Below, piece after piece: positions 49,314 to 60,601 of a stretch of DNA of 64,000 bases. Under the pieces are notes generated by a model that saw nothing but the letters and a program-made list of their open reading frames with translations, was not told where the DNA came from and searched no databases. The DNA is from Vitis vinifera (taxonomy: Eukaryota > Streptophyta > Magnoliopsida > Vitales > Vitaceae): the NCBI RefSeq assembly GCF_030704535.1, contig NC_081809.1:1009501-1073500 (forward strand), read 5' to 3'. Made by a program: the position numbers and the translations under genes. Positions within the stretch are counted from its first letter, which is position 1. Every line of letters starts with the position of its first letter.

Positions 49314-50510
49314 TGATAGAAACCATGATTTACGCAGCGGAAACAAATCATGATGAAACAAGCATGGAGGCAAGCCAAAACCATATGTAAAAGACTGACC
49401 TTTTTCTCTGATGAAAACGCCCACAATCTCCTACAATCTTCTGCTGTTTACCTTATCAATTTCCGGACTATGATTTCTGAGTGGGCAAAAAAAAAACAAT
49501 AGCTAGGGTTTTGTCACTCTCTTTTCTGTTTCTAATATACCTCTCTTCGATGGGAAGAAGACCGCTTTCTTAGAAACTCTTAAGCGTATAATTTGCTTCA
49601 AGAAAACCGATATAAGCGTGACTCTCTTTCCCTTAAAATGCTCATTTTAAATAAATTAGATTATCTATTTTTAATTAAATAAAATTTAATTAAAAACTAA
49701 TCTATCATTTATTTAAAACACATAATTCATGTATAGTCCAAACAATTAAGGCATAGCAGGGACCGTAGGAATAAAATTAACAAGGCTACTAATTATATAT
49801 AATAAGAATTCATACAGGACCAGTATATTCTCATTATAATTAATCACAAATTATACCACTAAAAATTCATGATTGAACTCCTTATTAATCTTACAATTCC
49901 ATTACATAATAATTTATGTTTCCCACGTTAAGATTACATATGCTATTTACATCAAACAAATTACTGACAATTTATTTGAGTAACAATAGATCTTCAAGAT
50001 TGTCGCTTAACTTAATTCATGTGTCGGATAAAAATCCACCTACAGGGTTAACACTATGAAACCTTATAAGCTTACTTAAAGTGCATCATCAATCTCTATA
50101 CCGAGACGTGGATTCAATCATTATTTAATACATCGTGAACATAAAACGTCTTTGTCCAACTCATCGAGTCTTATTGCTCCAATAAATGAAACTCACTCTT
50201 TAATGAATCAAAACACAAGACATTTTATATTTGCTCATATTAATTAAATCATGATTACAAACATAAATCTTATTTCTAATGTCCTAGAGAATATGTTTTA
50301 ATAGTCAGTACAAAACATCCATTCTCTACTTGGTCCAGTTAGTTATATATAAAATATACTAACACAATTATTATTAAATTATGCTGAAAGATTAATTTAT
50401 CTAATGCAAATCTCCAATTAAATACAAAGAAATAATTGTTTATAGAATGACATCATAATAACATACTATTAAATTCACGCTTATGCATGGGTAATAGTAT
50501 ATCTCTATCA
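49314..50510 (-). repeat. 5' LTR of the young Copia
   Basis: 1197 bases with the same ends as the 3' LTR. The extra bases come from small indels such as a longer A run near 49487 and ATATATAATAAG near 49795. Confidence 0.95.
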
Positions 50511-50574
50511 CATAGCACTTATCTCCATTTCCATCAAAATCAAATTGCTCAAAAGAGAAAATAGAATCCGCCAT

Positions 50575-51234
50575 CTCAAATGATCTGGTTTCTGAATTCC
50601 AACAAGCCTACAATTCTAATCATAGACGGACAGGAAGATTTCTTCCATGATAGTATCATAAATTCAATCGGTATAAACAATTGGAGAAACATGGTAATAT
50701 ACTTTGATGCTTATGCCGTACAACACCAAGAATAATAGTTATAATATTGATATGTAGAATGTATCGAGCATGCATTGATTTGATTATACAAAAGGGATTT
50801 GGGTTTGCAGGTCTTAAGACAAGAAATCTAGTGATATTTTATCATTTCTTAACGACTCATTCAAGGGTTGGATCCAAAAGGCAGTGAAAGGGCCACAATC
50901 AATTTGAAATATTTTACGGAATTTCCGGTCAGAATCTGCTAAGAACTTCAGCCAATAATGAAACAGAAAAGATAAAAATAAAAACCAGTCTGTTTGACTG
51001 TTGAGAAAAACTAGAAATAGAAAATACAGTAGAAAATTTTTAACCTTTGTATTATTCATTGTTTGGGTTACGGAAAAAGGAAACAAAAACAAAAACAAAA
51101 ACCCACATTCAGTTACATCTATTCAATAGTGGATCCAAGAAAGAGGAATAAACGTACAGAGATATTTCAACAAGAATTATAAAGCATGAGGCTTGCTGAT
51201 CACACTTAACACGTAATATTCAAATTTTAATCTC

Positions 51235-51266
<32 letters not shown>

Positions 51267-51458
51267 CAGTTTCTTAGCAACCAAACAAGGTGGTGAAAAG
51301 CAGGAGAGAGTTAAAGAAGAAAAATGACCCGGAAGCTGACATAAGTCACATAATTGATGATACAGACTCTTGTTTATTAATTTACAGAAAAAAAAAATTA
51401 TAAAGCTTTGAGAATGACCTTGGTTTTGTCTGCACATTGCATTTCTTCAACCCCGGTT
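50575..51458. other. Former 5' flank of the GRAS gene
   Basis: AT-rich with a poly(T) run at 51240-51267. No gene recognised; likely promoter or leader DNA of the disrupted GRAS gene. Confidence 0.5.
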
Positions 51459-51695
51459 CCCCTTTCCAATGATTTAAAAACCGGACCGGACCGGCCGGTC
51501 ACCGGACCGGTCCGGTTCGTTCATTTGGACCGGATGGGCATCGAACCAGGGTCGGACCGGTCGAACCGGCGGTCCAACCGGTGAACCGGCCGGTTCAATT
51601 GATTTTATTTTTTATTTTTAAAACAACATCAAAATGACGCCGTTTTGGAGTCCTATTTAAGCAAAGATGCAATCCTTCTCCATCTCCAGGCTGCG

Positions 51696-51918
51696 CCGCT
51701 GCAAGGAATCGCACTCCAGCTCCAGGTCCAGCCCGCGACGCCAAGGGATCTCACCGACGGCCTGCAGCAGCGACTCGGCGACACTCACAAGGTCTCGTGG
51801 CCCACGACACCAAGAGAGCTCCGCTGCAAGGGATCCCGCTCCTCCAGCTCCAGCCCGCGACACCAACGGATCTCGCCGGCGGCCTGCAGCAGCGACAGTC
51901 ACAAGGTCCCGCCGGCGG
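51696..51918. repeat. GC-rich 125-bp tandem duplication in hAT leader
   Basis: Copies start near 51696 and 51821 and share CCGCTGCAAGG, CCAGCCCGCGAC and GGCCTGCAGCAGCGAC. This gives overlapping open frames in several frames, which are probably not genes. Confidence 0.8.
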
Positions 51919-51940
51919 CCCCCCCCCCCCCCCCCCCCCC
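51919..51940. repeat. Poly(C) tract, about 22 C
   Basis: Homopolymer just after the tandem duplication. The minus strand is a G run able to form a quadruplex. Length is prone to sequencing error. Confidence 0.9.
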
Positions 51941-53125
51941 GGCGTGGGAGTTTACCACTTTGCCCAGTGCCGAGTCTGCCGACAGTGAGTGCTAGTACTG
52001 TGGATTTAAAGTTTAAACTTCATTAAAATATTTGTTGTTTCTATACTATATAATAAAGCTGGAGATGCAATTTTGTTGTGATTGTTTTTGAACCTTATTT
52101 GACTTTTCATACTAAATTTTATTATTAGACTTCTTCAAGAATGTTTTCATATTAAATTTTGTTGTCAATATGTGTGATTATGAACTTAATTCATTGAGCT
52201 CTGTTGCTCATTCTCTAAATTGGATTTAAAGTTGGTTGAAAATCAATCATAGCTAAGTAGGAGGCCAATAAAAAATTAAATGAATAAATAAATACATCTA
52301 ATCTCTATCTATTAATCTCATTTTACACGGTTATATAATCAAATGCACATTTTCCATTGGTATCATAGTGGGTCAAAACCATTTCCCAATCCCAACTTTT
52401 CTTTGGAGGATTATGAAACCACAAAGAATGGACTCTTTCATTTGTTATCCACCTTTCATCAATAAAAATAACAAACGCCAAAGGAAATTCAAGAAGAGAT
52501 TTTTTTTTTTTGCATATAATGTCAAATGAAAAAGTTTAAAGCCAGTGAAGTTTTGTGTTCACCTCCATTGGTTAATAAAATTTTTTTAAGGGTTTTGGAT
52601 GGTGTTAAGCCTAAAGAAGAATGAGATACATAAGATAATTCAAATAAAGAATGTAAAATGTTAAAGCCTTATACAATATTAATTTTTAGTGTGAACAATC
52701 CTGATGAGTTTTGTTACCATTAGCAAATCAACAAAAATGTCTAGAATATACTTTTGTCATTAAATGAAAAAAAAAAAACCCGAGTGCCGAACCACTATAA
52801 ACCCGAGTTTGAATTCTCTAACTCTATCTCTTTCCTTTATTTATTTTGTGCATATATTATTGTGTGAAAAAAGTTTTTGAAAAACCCAATTCACCCCCCT
52901 TTTTGGGTATTTTCCTTAATTATTCATAGTCTTTGTTTTATCAGGATCAAAACATGCTTGTTATAATGATGGTTGTTCCTTTAGATAAATTTACCAATTG
53001 ATATATGATTGTTATAAATTGTTGATGACTTGATTATAAATCATTAAATGGTTGATGACTTCCATTCTCTACGTTAATGTGATATTTTTGTTTCTAATTT
53101 CAGTAATTTGATAGAGAAATAAAAC
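51941..53125. other. 5' untranslated/intron region of hAT transposase gene
   Basis: AT-rich with no coding signal; probably the leader intron. A TTTCAG acceptor-like site lies at 53098-53103, some 20 bases before the ATG. Confidence 0.45.
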
Positions 53126-55238
53126 ATGGAATCAAACTTGACTCCATCCTCTGGTCAAGATTCAACTACCAATTCTCAATCAACTAGAAGTAAGATCGAT
53201 CCTGCATGGGAGCATGTTTTTGAAGAAAGATATGCAAATGGAAGGAAAGCTCTTATTTGTTTGTATTGTAAAAAGATTACAAAAGGTGGGGGTATTCATA
53301 GAATGAAACAACATCTTGCTGGAGTGAAAGGAGATATTGGTCCATGTAAATCGGTTCCTCCAGATGTAAAATTTCGAATGGAAAATTCTTTGCAAGAGTT
53401 TGTGAATTCTAAGAAAGCAGCCCAAGAAGCATATGAATGTAGAAATCCTTATGGTCCTAATGTGTCACAATTTGAAAGGGATGGGGCAGAAGGTGAAGAA
53501 GAGGTTCAACAAATGCAAAGTCCTATGGCAGCTAATAGTGGAAAAAGGAAAAAATCAACAGTGGATAAGTATTTTGCACCAAGAAATACTCAAGGAGCTC
53601 AACCTTCCATGAGGAGTGTACTAGCTGGGAAAGAATCTATTTGGAGAGCGGATATGGCGGTTGGGAGATTCTTTTATGATGCATGCATTCCTACTAATGC
53701 AGTGAATTCCTTCTACTTCAAGCCAATGTTGGATGCTATATCTGCAATTGGTCCTGGATATAAGGGTCCAAATTACCATCAACTACGGGTTAATCTTTTA
53801 AAGGATGCCAAGAAGGAAGTTCAGTTACTTGTGGACTCTTATCGTGCAATTTGGGCAAAAGTTGGGTGTACAATAATGGGTGATGGTTGGACAGATAATA
53901 GACAAAGAACACTCATCAACTTCCTTGTGTATTGTCCTGAAGGAATATCATTTGTGAAATCCGTTGATGCTTCAGACATTGTCAAGGATGCAACTAATTT
54001 GTTTCAGTTATTTGATGAGGTGATTGAATGGGTTGGTCCACTCAATGTAGTTCATATGGTCACTGATAATGCAGCAAATTATGTGGCCGCGGGGAGATTG
54101 ATTTCTCATAAGCATAAACACATTAATTGGTCACCTTGTGCAGCTCATTGTCTTAATTTGATCTTTAAGGATATTGGTAAGATGGACCATGTTGCTGAAC
54201 TTGTAAGACGTGCATCAAAGGTGACAATTTTTGTGTATAATCATGTTGCTTTGTTAAGTTGGTTGAGAAAAAGAGAAGGATGGACAGAGATTCTGCGACC
54301 TGGTGCAACTCGCTTTGCTACTACTTTCATTGCACTCAAGAGTCTTCATGATCATAAACATGACTTGCAAGCTTTGGTGACTAGTAAGTTCTTTGTGGAC
54401 TCTAGATATTCAAAGGATTATAAAAGCCAAGTTGCAGTTTCCATCATCTTGGATAATAGATTTTGGAATGATTGTTTGATTGTTGTGAATCTTATGTCTC
54501 CACTAATGCGCTTATTGCGTATTGTTGATTGTGATGAGAGGCCTTCGATGGGATATGTGTATGAAGGCATGTATAGGGTTCGTTTGGGCATCAAGAAATT
54601 GTTTAACTACAACAAAAGACTATACAAGCCTTATACGGATATCATAAAGCAACGTTGGGATCAACAACTGAAGAAAAGCATTCATTCAGCAGCTTATTGG
54701 TTGAATCCATGTTTCCAATATGATCAGGAAAACTTTTGTAATAAGCCAAATGTTATTGGAGGTGTCATGGATGTTATTGATCAGAAAGTTCTGAAAGGCA
54801 AGCTTGAAACAATGAATGAAATGAAGTTATTTCGTGATCGATTGGGAAGTTTTGGAAGAAAACTTGCTTATTCTTCACGTGAAGTACTTCAACCTGGTAA
54901 AATATTATTATCATTTATTAGTATGTTTATTCTTCTTTATTAGTTACCTATTTATTATTTAATATTTTAAACTTGCTAATGTGTTTTATTTTTTTCTTAT
55001 TTTTAATGCGAAATGGTAATTAGATGAATGGTGGAGGCTACATGGATATAGTGCACCACATTTGCAAAAGTTAGCCATTCTAATATTGAGCCAAACCGCA
55101 TCGTCTTCTGGATGTGAGAGGAATTGGAGTGTCTTTGAACGTATACATACCAAAAGAAGGAATAGATTGGAACATCAAAGGCTTAATGATCTTGTATACG
55201 TTCATTATAATTTGCGCCTAAAAAATCGATATAAATGA
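53126..55238 (+). CDS. hAT transposase (BED finger, DUF659, hATC), altered 3' end
   Basis: Exons 53126-54896 and 55024-55238 give 661 residues as sequence now reads. The BED zinc finger (ALICLYCKKITKGGGIHRMKQHL) spans about residues 25-75. The DUF659 catalytic core has GDGWTDNR and VHMVTDNAANYV (first two acidic residues). The hATC dimerisation part SSGCERNWSVFERIHTKRRNRL supplies the glutamate. Two further exon-like frames (55308-55486 and 55581-55687, an acidic tail) would join if the donor at 55229-55230 were GT, but it is AT, so translation runs to a stop three codons later. The core is open, so activity is possible but untested. Confidence 0.88.
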
Positions 55239-56200
55239 TTTCTTAGTTGTTTTGAATTTAAATTCTTCTATTCACAATTATGAATAATTATATGTTTTTT
55301 TTTTTAGGTTCTATAACAAGAAAAGAATCTATGATCCAATTGACTATGCATGCATTGATGAGACCGATTTTTGGGTAGTTGATGATGATCAACCAGCAGA
55401 GTTAGATGTTGAAGAATTGGAAAATCTTCTATATGAAGAAGGGTCAATTCCAATAAATGAAGTGGAAGGTTCAAGTTCTCACATTGGTTAGTAAAATATT
55501 TAAACTTATAAAAGTTCAATAATTATATTTTTTTTCTTTAAAAATGATTTATTGTTGATATATATTCAATATTTTTGTAGATAATGAGGATGGTGGTGAC
55601 GTGGCTATAGAAAGGCTTGATGTGGAGAACTTTGGTTTTCCAAATGCTCATGTTCAATCTCCATATTCCAATTTCCAAAATGAATGAAGACATGAATTTT
55701 ATATTTATTAGTATGCAAAAAACTTCATGAATATTCAAACATTGACATGTTATATTTTTATTTTGAGTAATTATTTAAGTGTTGTGGACCTATGGTTGAC
55801 ATTTGTATTATTTATTATAGACAATGTGTTAAGTTAACAACTCTTTGATAATTTGATTATTATAGGATAGTAATAGTTTGATTATTTGATAAATATTGAG
55901 TTTATTGACATTGTGAATGTATAACATCTTATATTGTGTTATAGATATTATATATGATAATTGATGACTTCTATAGGTAAAAAAATTTGTGACAAAACTC
56001 AACAAACAAAGTAGATGCTGTCAAAATTTACATAGAATTTATTAATTTTTTAATTTTTTATAATATATAAAATAATAAAATATATATTTATGACGTCACC
56101 GGTTCGATAGCGGTTCGACCGCCGGTCCGACCGGTGAACCGTGAACCGGTAACTTTTCCGGTTCAATGACCGGTCCGGTTCTGAAAACATTGCCCCTTTC

Positions 56201-56918
56201 TACAGTTCGTTCATGTTATTCTGGACGTGTTTCGCTGCGATGGGCCGGGCCCATCACAGGTCTAATGGGCTCAACTGATGTTGACCCATACCACGACAAC
56301 TTGGGCGAGTTGGGTTCACAGTTGACCCAAGCATAACCAAATATGAAGCGCAATTGGCACACCATCCCAACCAACCCAACCCGATTTAACCCCGCCAACT
56401 GTTGAATCCAAGTCTCTCTCTCTATATATATAGATAAATTAAGTTGGACGAATCGAGTTGGGTTAGTTGAGCCTGAAACTCTTTTACAGTTCGTCCAAAT
56501 TGACCTTCAGTTTCGCTGTGGTAGGCTGGTTCCTCAGTGGCCCAATGGGCTTCAACATCTCCCAATAGTAGGACTAACACGCGTTTCCAACACAATCAAC
56601 CACTGGGCCCAAGGTCGGGCCCAACCCGTCAAAATGATTTCTGAGTCAATGCGGTGACTTGGTAAGTCGCCGTTTGCTAAAAACCCAGAGGGAAAAAGTT
56701 ACAGCCAAATCAAGCCAATCAATGAACGCCACGTAGCAATTGATACTTCGGATGACGTGTCAAGTCAATAACCGAGGTCGTGGTGTCGGGACTCCAGCGC
56801 TGTCCATAAAGCTCCTCGCTTTCCCCTCATTTCATTACCGTATCCTATTGTGTGTGATCACTCACACATTCGCGCGCTGCGATTGAGCTGATCGGACGGC
56901 GGGGAACGGGTCATCGCC
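56201..56918. other. Promoter region of the UBC32-like gene
   Basis: Contains two diverged copies of a block opening TACAGTTCGT (near 56210 and 56485), followed by TTTCGCTG(C/T)G and ATGGGCT. Many TGGGCC/GGGCCC site-II-like motifs lie around 56240-56625. TTGAC and CACGTAG-type words lie near 56730. The start of the transcript is not clear; no strong TATA box. Confidence 0.45.
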
Positions 56919-59900
56919 ATGGCAGAGGACAAGTACAATCTGAAGAACCCAGGTGTGAAGAGAATTTTACAGGAAGTGAAGGAGATGCAATCGAATCCTT
57001 CCGATGATTTCATGAGCCTCCCTCTTGAGGTTCGCTTCCCAAACCCTAACTTCGATTTCGAAATTTTAAGATCTTTTCTTCTTCTGCTTCAATTTGGATA
57101 GAAATCATGGTTCTTTTGGCTGATTTCTGCAACGACCCATTTTAAATTAGGGTTCCGTGATTTTATTTTGGTTATTTTAGGTATTTAGGAATAAGCCACA
57201 ATTGCTTGATTTTGTTTAATTTTATTCCGTGATTTATGCTTTTCATTATCTATGCTTTCCTTTTATTTTCGTTGAGTCTTAGATATAAAAATGGACTGGT
57301 GGCTTATTCCTAAATACCTAAAATAACCAAAAATAAAATCAAAATAAAATCACGGAACCCTAATTTAAAATGGGTCGTTGCAGTTTCTTTACTTTGTTTG
57401 ATTTGGGGTGTTGAGTAGTTGTTGGTAGATGGGAAATGTGGAGTGTTTGGTTTTGATTTTTTATTTCGATGTGGCACGCAATTAGGGTTTTGATTCTTTG
57501 ATTTCAACTCATTTTATGTCGAAATCTGTGTTATTATAAATTTTTTTTTATGAATTTGCCTAAATTTTAGATTACCAATTTTGCAATTCAACACAAATTT
57601 GTGAAGAAGCAAGAACGACGAAATCAATGAGACTGATATCTGGATTAGTATGAATTTTCGTGTTTAGTTGATGAGGGAGGATAAAAATTAAGGACATTGG
57701 GAGATTCAAAATGAGATTGCTTGAAGTCCCAGTTACTAGATCTAGGTTTAGGTTTTCCCAGGCTGAGAATAGGGATTTATGTAACTAAACAAGCTGGATG
57801 GAGACTGAGTGTTCATGTTGCCGACTGCGAATTGGTGGGATCAAGGGCTTTGTTGAGTGAGATGAGTTGATTTCTATACAAATAAAATCATGGACTTGGT
57901 ATTTTGTTTGGGATTCCATTGCAATGTGCATGAACATTTCATAAAACACCTGAATATCATGTATCAAACTTGTAAATACGTTCTGTGGTAATGACTTTAA
58001 CACGAATTAGTTTTTTTTAGAATGGATAAAGCGGTGACAAGGTTCTGATCTCTATTAATGATTCTGCTCTGTCTCTCAAAATCAACAACTATGCCAACTC
58101 TCATATATCACAAAATCCCTTGAAAACTTACCTGTAATCTCTAAAACTCTAATTCTCCCTAAATTTTCCATGCAACTACTCCAATCTCTTTTAATTGTGG
58201 GTGCACATATGCTGTGTACTGCCATCTTTAGTGTGTGTGTGTATCCTCACAAAGGGGAGCTTGATCTCTTTTGAGTGATTGCAGCTTGATGATCAATTAT
58301 TTGTTTCTTTTTGTTTGTTGATTTTACTCTTAATGGAAAGTTTTCATGATAGGGAACCATGTTTAATTGTTGAAATTTTTGTTTTGAATGTGAATTAATT
58401 TGATGCGCATAATATGATTATGTTCAATGTCTCTAATTGTATGCTTTTGGTTTATGTTTTCAGGAGAATATATTTGAATGGCAATTTGCAATCAGGGGAC
58501 CCAGTGATACTGAATTTGAGGGAGGCATCTATCATGGACGGATCCAGTTGCCTGCAGAATATCCGTTTCAGCCTCCTTCATTTATGTTGTTGACTGTAAA
58601 ATATCTTCCCTTAGAAAACTCTATCATATTAACTTGCTTTTTCTTTGTTTTGGTATGTTCATATGTCATATTATTTATTTTTCTCTTAATATATTGCTAT
58701 TTACCTATCAAAAAAATATTATATTATTTATTAATTTTTAGGATTGTATATGGGGTTTGGTTTGGTTTGTAAATTTTCATTTATATTTCACTTGAAACTT
58801 TCCATTGTTGAGATTTTCTAATCAAGTTTTCCTGCCTTGTTTCAGCCAAATGGTCGTTTTGAAACCCAAACCAAGATATGTTTAAGCATATCAAATCATC
58901 ATCCTGAGCACTGGCAGCCATCATGGAGTGGTAAATTCTTCTATTTCTCTTAATGCTTTCTGGTGACTAAAAATTATGTCTTGACATCATAGTATAACCA
59001 TGATTTTGATTGGGGAGAAGTGAGAACTATTGCCATGTTGCCTTCTTGGTTATTTAATGCAGCTGATTAAGGGTTTTTTATTTTAGAAACTACTAAAGCA
59101 ATCAAAACAGCACAAATTGTACACATGTGAAGCAGGGTTGCCAAATGCATTCCTTTACTTGGATTGTGCTTTGGCCTTGGCTGTTCATGGTTGTTTAGGA
59201 TTTTTGACTTGCTATAATCCTATCCTGAGTTTTGGGAAACAATTGTCCCAGCTTTAAGCCACATAGGGCCTGTCTGGTCTCAATTTATGGTCCCTTCTTT
59301 TTGTGGATGGAAGCGAACACAGTTTGATAAACTTTGGAGTGGGCCAGTCTCAAAGAAGCCTTGTAATATCTTAGTGCCACCACATTTTAATGGTTTTGCC
59401 AACAGTTGGAACACATTTTTGTTCTTTTTTATTTACTATGGGGCCAGGAACTGAATAAATTAGTATTTGGAATTATACTTGAAGAGAACAGCTGTAGTTT
59501 AATTGATTAGACGGAAAACTTTGAAACTAGTACCAGGACCTGTTCATGCTTTTGTTGTTTAGGGAAATAGGCTGCTTCTAGTCTTCTATCCTCTTGGAAA
59601 GCATGGGCAGGTCTTTGAAAAACTCCAGTTGCTTAGCAAAGTTGTTAATTGTCATGATAAAATGAGCTTTGTATGCATCTAAGCATCTTTTATGATCAAC
59701 TTCGGACTGGGTACTTGTAGTTTAATATGTAAGTCTGCTGTATGTGCTGTGTTGTGTTGTTGTTGGCAGTTCGGACTGCTTTGGTAGCATTAATTGCATT
59801 CATGCCCACCAGCCCAAATGGTGCATTGGGTTCATTAGATTATAAGAAGGAAGAGAGGCATGCTCTGGCCATCAAATCTCGTGAAGCAGCTCCAAAATTT

Positions 59901-60412
59901 GGGACTCCTGAACGTCAGAAGCTCATTGATGAGGTATGTTTTCACTTTTCACAATAATTCCTAAGTTATAGCATGTAAACCTTGCAATAAAAAACTCTTC
60001 AACAATGCAGATTCATGAATATATGTTAAGCAAGTCACCCCCAGTTCCTCAGCTCAACTCTTCGCAGGCTCCTGAAGAACCCTCCACCAACAGGGAGGGC
60101 GAAGGACAGACGAATCCTCCAAATGGCAGTGCCATAGCTGCTGCAGATGAGCTTTCAGATCCAAGAGTGGCTGACAGGATAGTTGAGGAGGAACCACCGC
60201 AGGTTCCCTTGAATGCTAATCCCAGCCCTGTATCAAGACAGGCTTCAGCAGCGCGACTGCTGCAGAAGCCCATGCCAAGGGTTCAAAGGCAGGCTGATGA
60301 TCGCTTGCTTACATGGGCTGCCGTTGGACTTACCATTGCAATTATGGTTCTTCTGCTGAAGAAGTTTTTGAAATCCAGTGGGCATGGTGCCGTTTTCATG
60401 GATGAGTCCTAG
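56919..60412 (+). CDS. UBC32: ER-anchored ubiquitin-conjugating enzyme E2 (UBC32/UBE2J-type)
   Basis: Five exons: 56919-57029, 58464-58595, 58846-58930, 59770-59933 and 60011-60412; 297 residues; all GT-AG and in phase. The UBC fold covers residues 10-165 (LPLEENIFEWQFAIRGP, GGIYHGRIQLPAEYPFQPPSFMLLT). The catalytic cysteine is in TKICLSISNHHPEHWQPSW (about C93), and RTALVALIAFMPT follows. A proline- and serine-rich linker leads to a C-terminal membrane anchor TWAAVGLTIAIMVLLLKKFL (about 265-284), making it tail-anchored with the E2 domain facing the cytosol. It is the plant homologue of yeast Ubc6/UBE2J, working in ER-associated degradation; Arabidopsis UBC32 also affects brassinosteroid and salt responses. 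UBC33/34 relatives cannot be wholly excluded. Confidence 0.93.
57030..58463. other. Intron 1 of the UBC32-like gene
   Basis: 1.4 kb; contains the inverted repeat at 57128-57382 and a short (GT)n near 58232. No coding signal. Confidence 0.6.
57128..57382. repeat. Inverted repeat, ~70-85 bp arms, in UBC32-like intron 1
   Basis: The left arm 57128-57199 begins TGCAACGACCCATTTTAA. The right arm 57299-57382 is its reverse complement, with a short internal duplication of an AAAATAAAATC block. The spacer is about 100 bases. The layout fits a small MITE with long inverted ends or a hairpin-forming insert; no clear target duplication. Confidence 0.82.
58680..58740 (+). mobile_element. 5'-truncated LINE tail in UBC32-like intron 2
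   Basis: CTTAATATATTGCTATTTACCTATC followed by A residues corresponds to the LINE 3' end at 6126-6161 (TATTAATATACTTCC...CACTTAT then poly(A)). Imperfect ATATTATTTATTTTT/ATATTATTTATTAATTTTT copies flank it, a probable decayed target duplication. Confidence 0.5.
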
Positions 60413-60595
60413 TCTCCTAAATGCCATGTGGATTGTGAATGTTGGCTTGATGTTTCATGAAGCATACAGACTCATAGTTTCTATGAAGTTTTTCATCCAA
60501 CTGGGAACAACTTGTAGTATATTACCCAAGATTTTTCCTAATGATGGTAATAATAATAATATAAGCCGTAACCTTGTATGTTTCTTGCATTATTG

Positions 60596-60601
60596 AATAA
60601 A
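60596..60601 (+). terminator. Polyadenylation signal of UBC32-like gene
   Basis: AATAAA about 185 bases after the stop codon. Confidence 0.6.

Larger units (their letters stand above)
42910..50510 (-). mobile_element. Young 7.6-kb Ty1/Copia retrotransposon inside the GRAS gene
   Basis: Complete element in minus orientation, bounded by TG...CA, with the target duplication CATAG on both sides (42905-42909 and 50511-50515). The 5' LTR is 49314-50510 and the 3' LTR 42910-44101. The primer-binding site next to the 5' LTR reads TTGGTATCAAAGCCATG on the minus strand, matching initiator-methionine tRNA with a small change. A polypurine tract AAGTGGGAGAT adjoins the 3' LTR. By eye the LTRs differ at roughly 25 positions over 1.19 kb, so they are about 98% identical. 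Confidence 0.97.
41115..50574 (-). pseudogene. GRAS-family gene (DELLA/RGL1-like or SCL), disrupted by a Copia and frameshifts
   Basis: Start ATG at 50574 (MADSIFSFEQFDFDGNGD). The reading frame then enters the Copia at 50510 and resumes at 42909 (the 5-bp duplication allows exact rejoining) with GSAILGSSGGRKKG. GRAS motifs: leucine-rich region 1 (LSEEESRDVRLAEVLLASVE, then VVYHFSEALREKIHRETGR), a VHIID-type VHLIDLEIRSGVQWTILMQ, PFYRE-region pieces including VVSEVEANHNS and FVNRFIEALFYFSAFFDCLE, and a SAW-region GSSCTLDMNQKCLLIGWRGTP. Three frame changes break the C-terminal half, near 41900, 41655 and 41480. No DELLA motif was seen. GRAS proteins are transcriptional regulators; this copy should be inactive unless the frame changes are assembly errors. 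Confidence 0.88.
51467..56192 (+). mobile_element. hAT (Ac-like) DNA transposon with 8-bp target duplication
   Basis: A 4726-bp element. The target duplication CCCCTTTC lies on both sides (51459-51466 and 56193-56200), exact. Terminal inverted repeats start CAATG; the left reads CAATGATTTAAAAACCGG and the right, reverse complemented, CAATGTTTTCAGAACCGG. Both are followed by dense ACCGG/CCGGT subterminal motifs (51488-51596 and 56098-56180), likely transposase-binding sites. It contains a single transposase gene on the plus strand. Confidence 0.95.

Noticed and set aside
51645-52026. Overlapping 116- and 119-codon ORFs in the hAT leader
   Set aside because: Open in several frames at once because of GC-rich tandem repeats and the C run. 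Arg/Ser/Pro-biased peptide is not protein-like.
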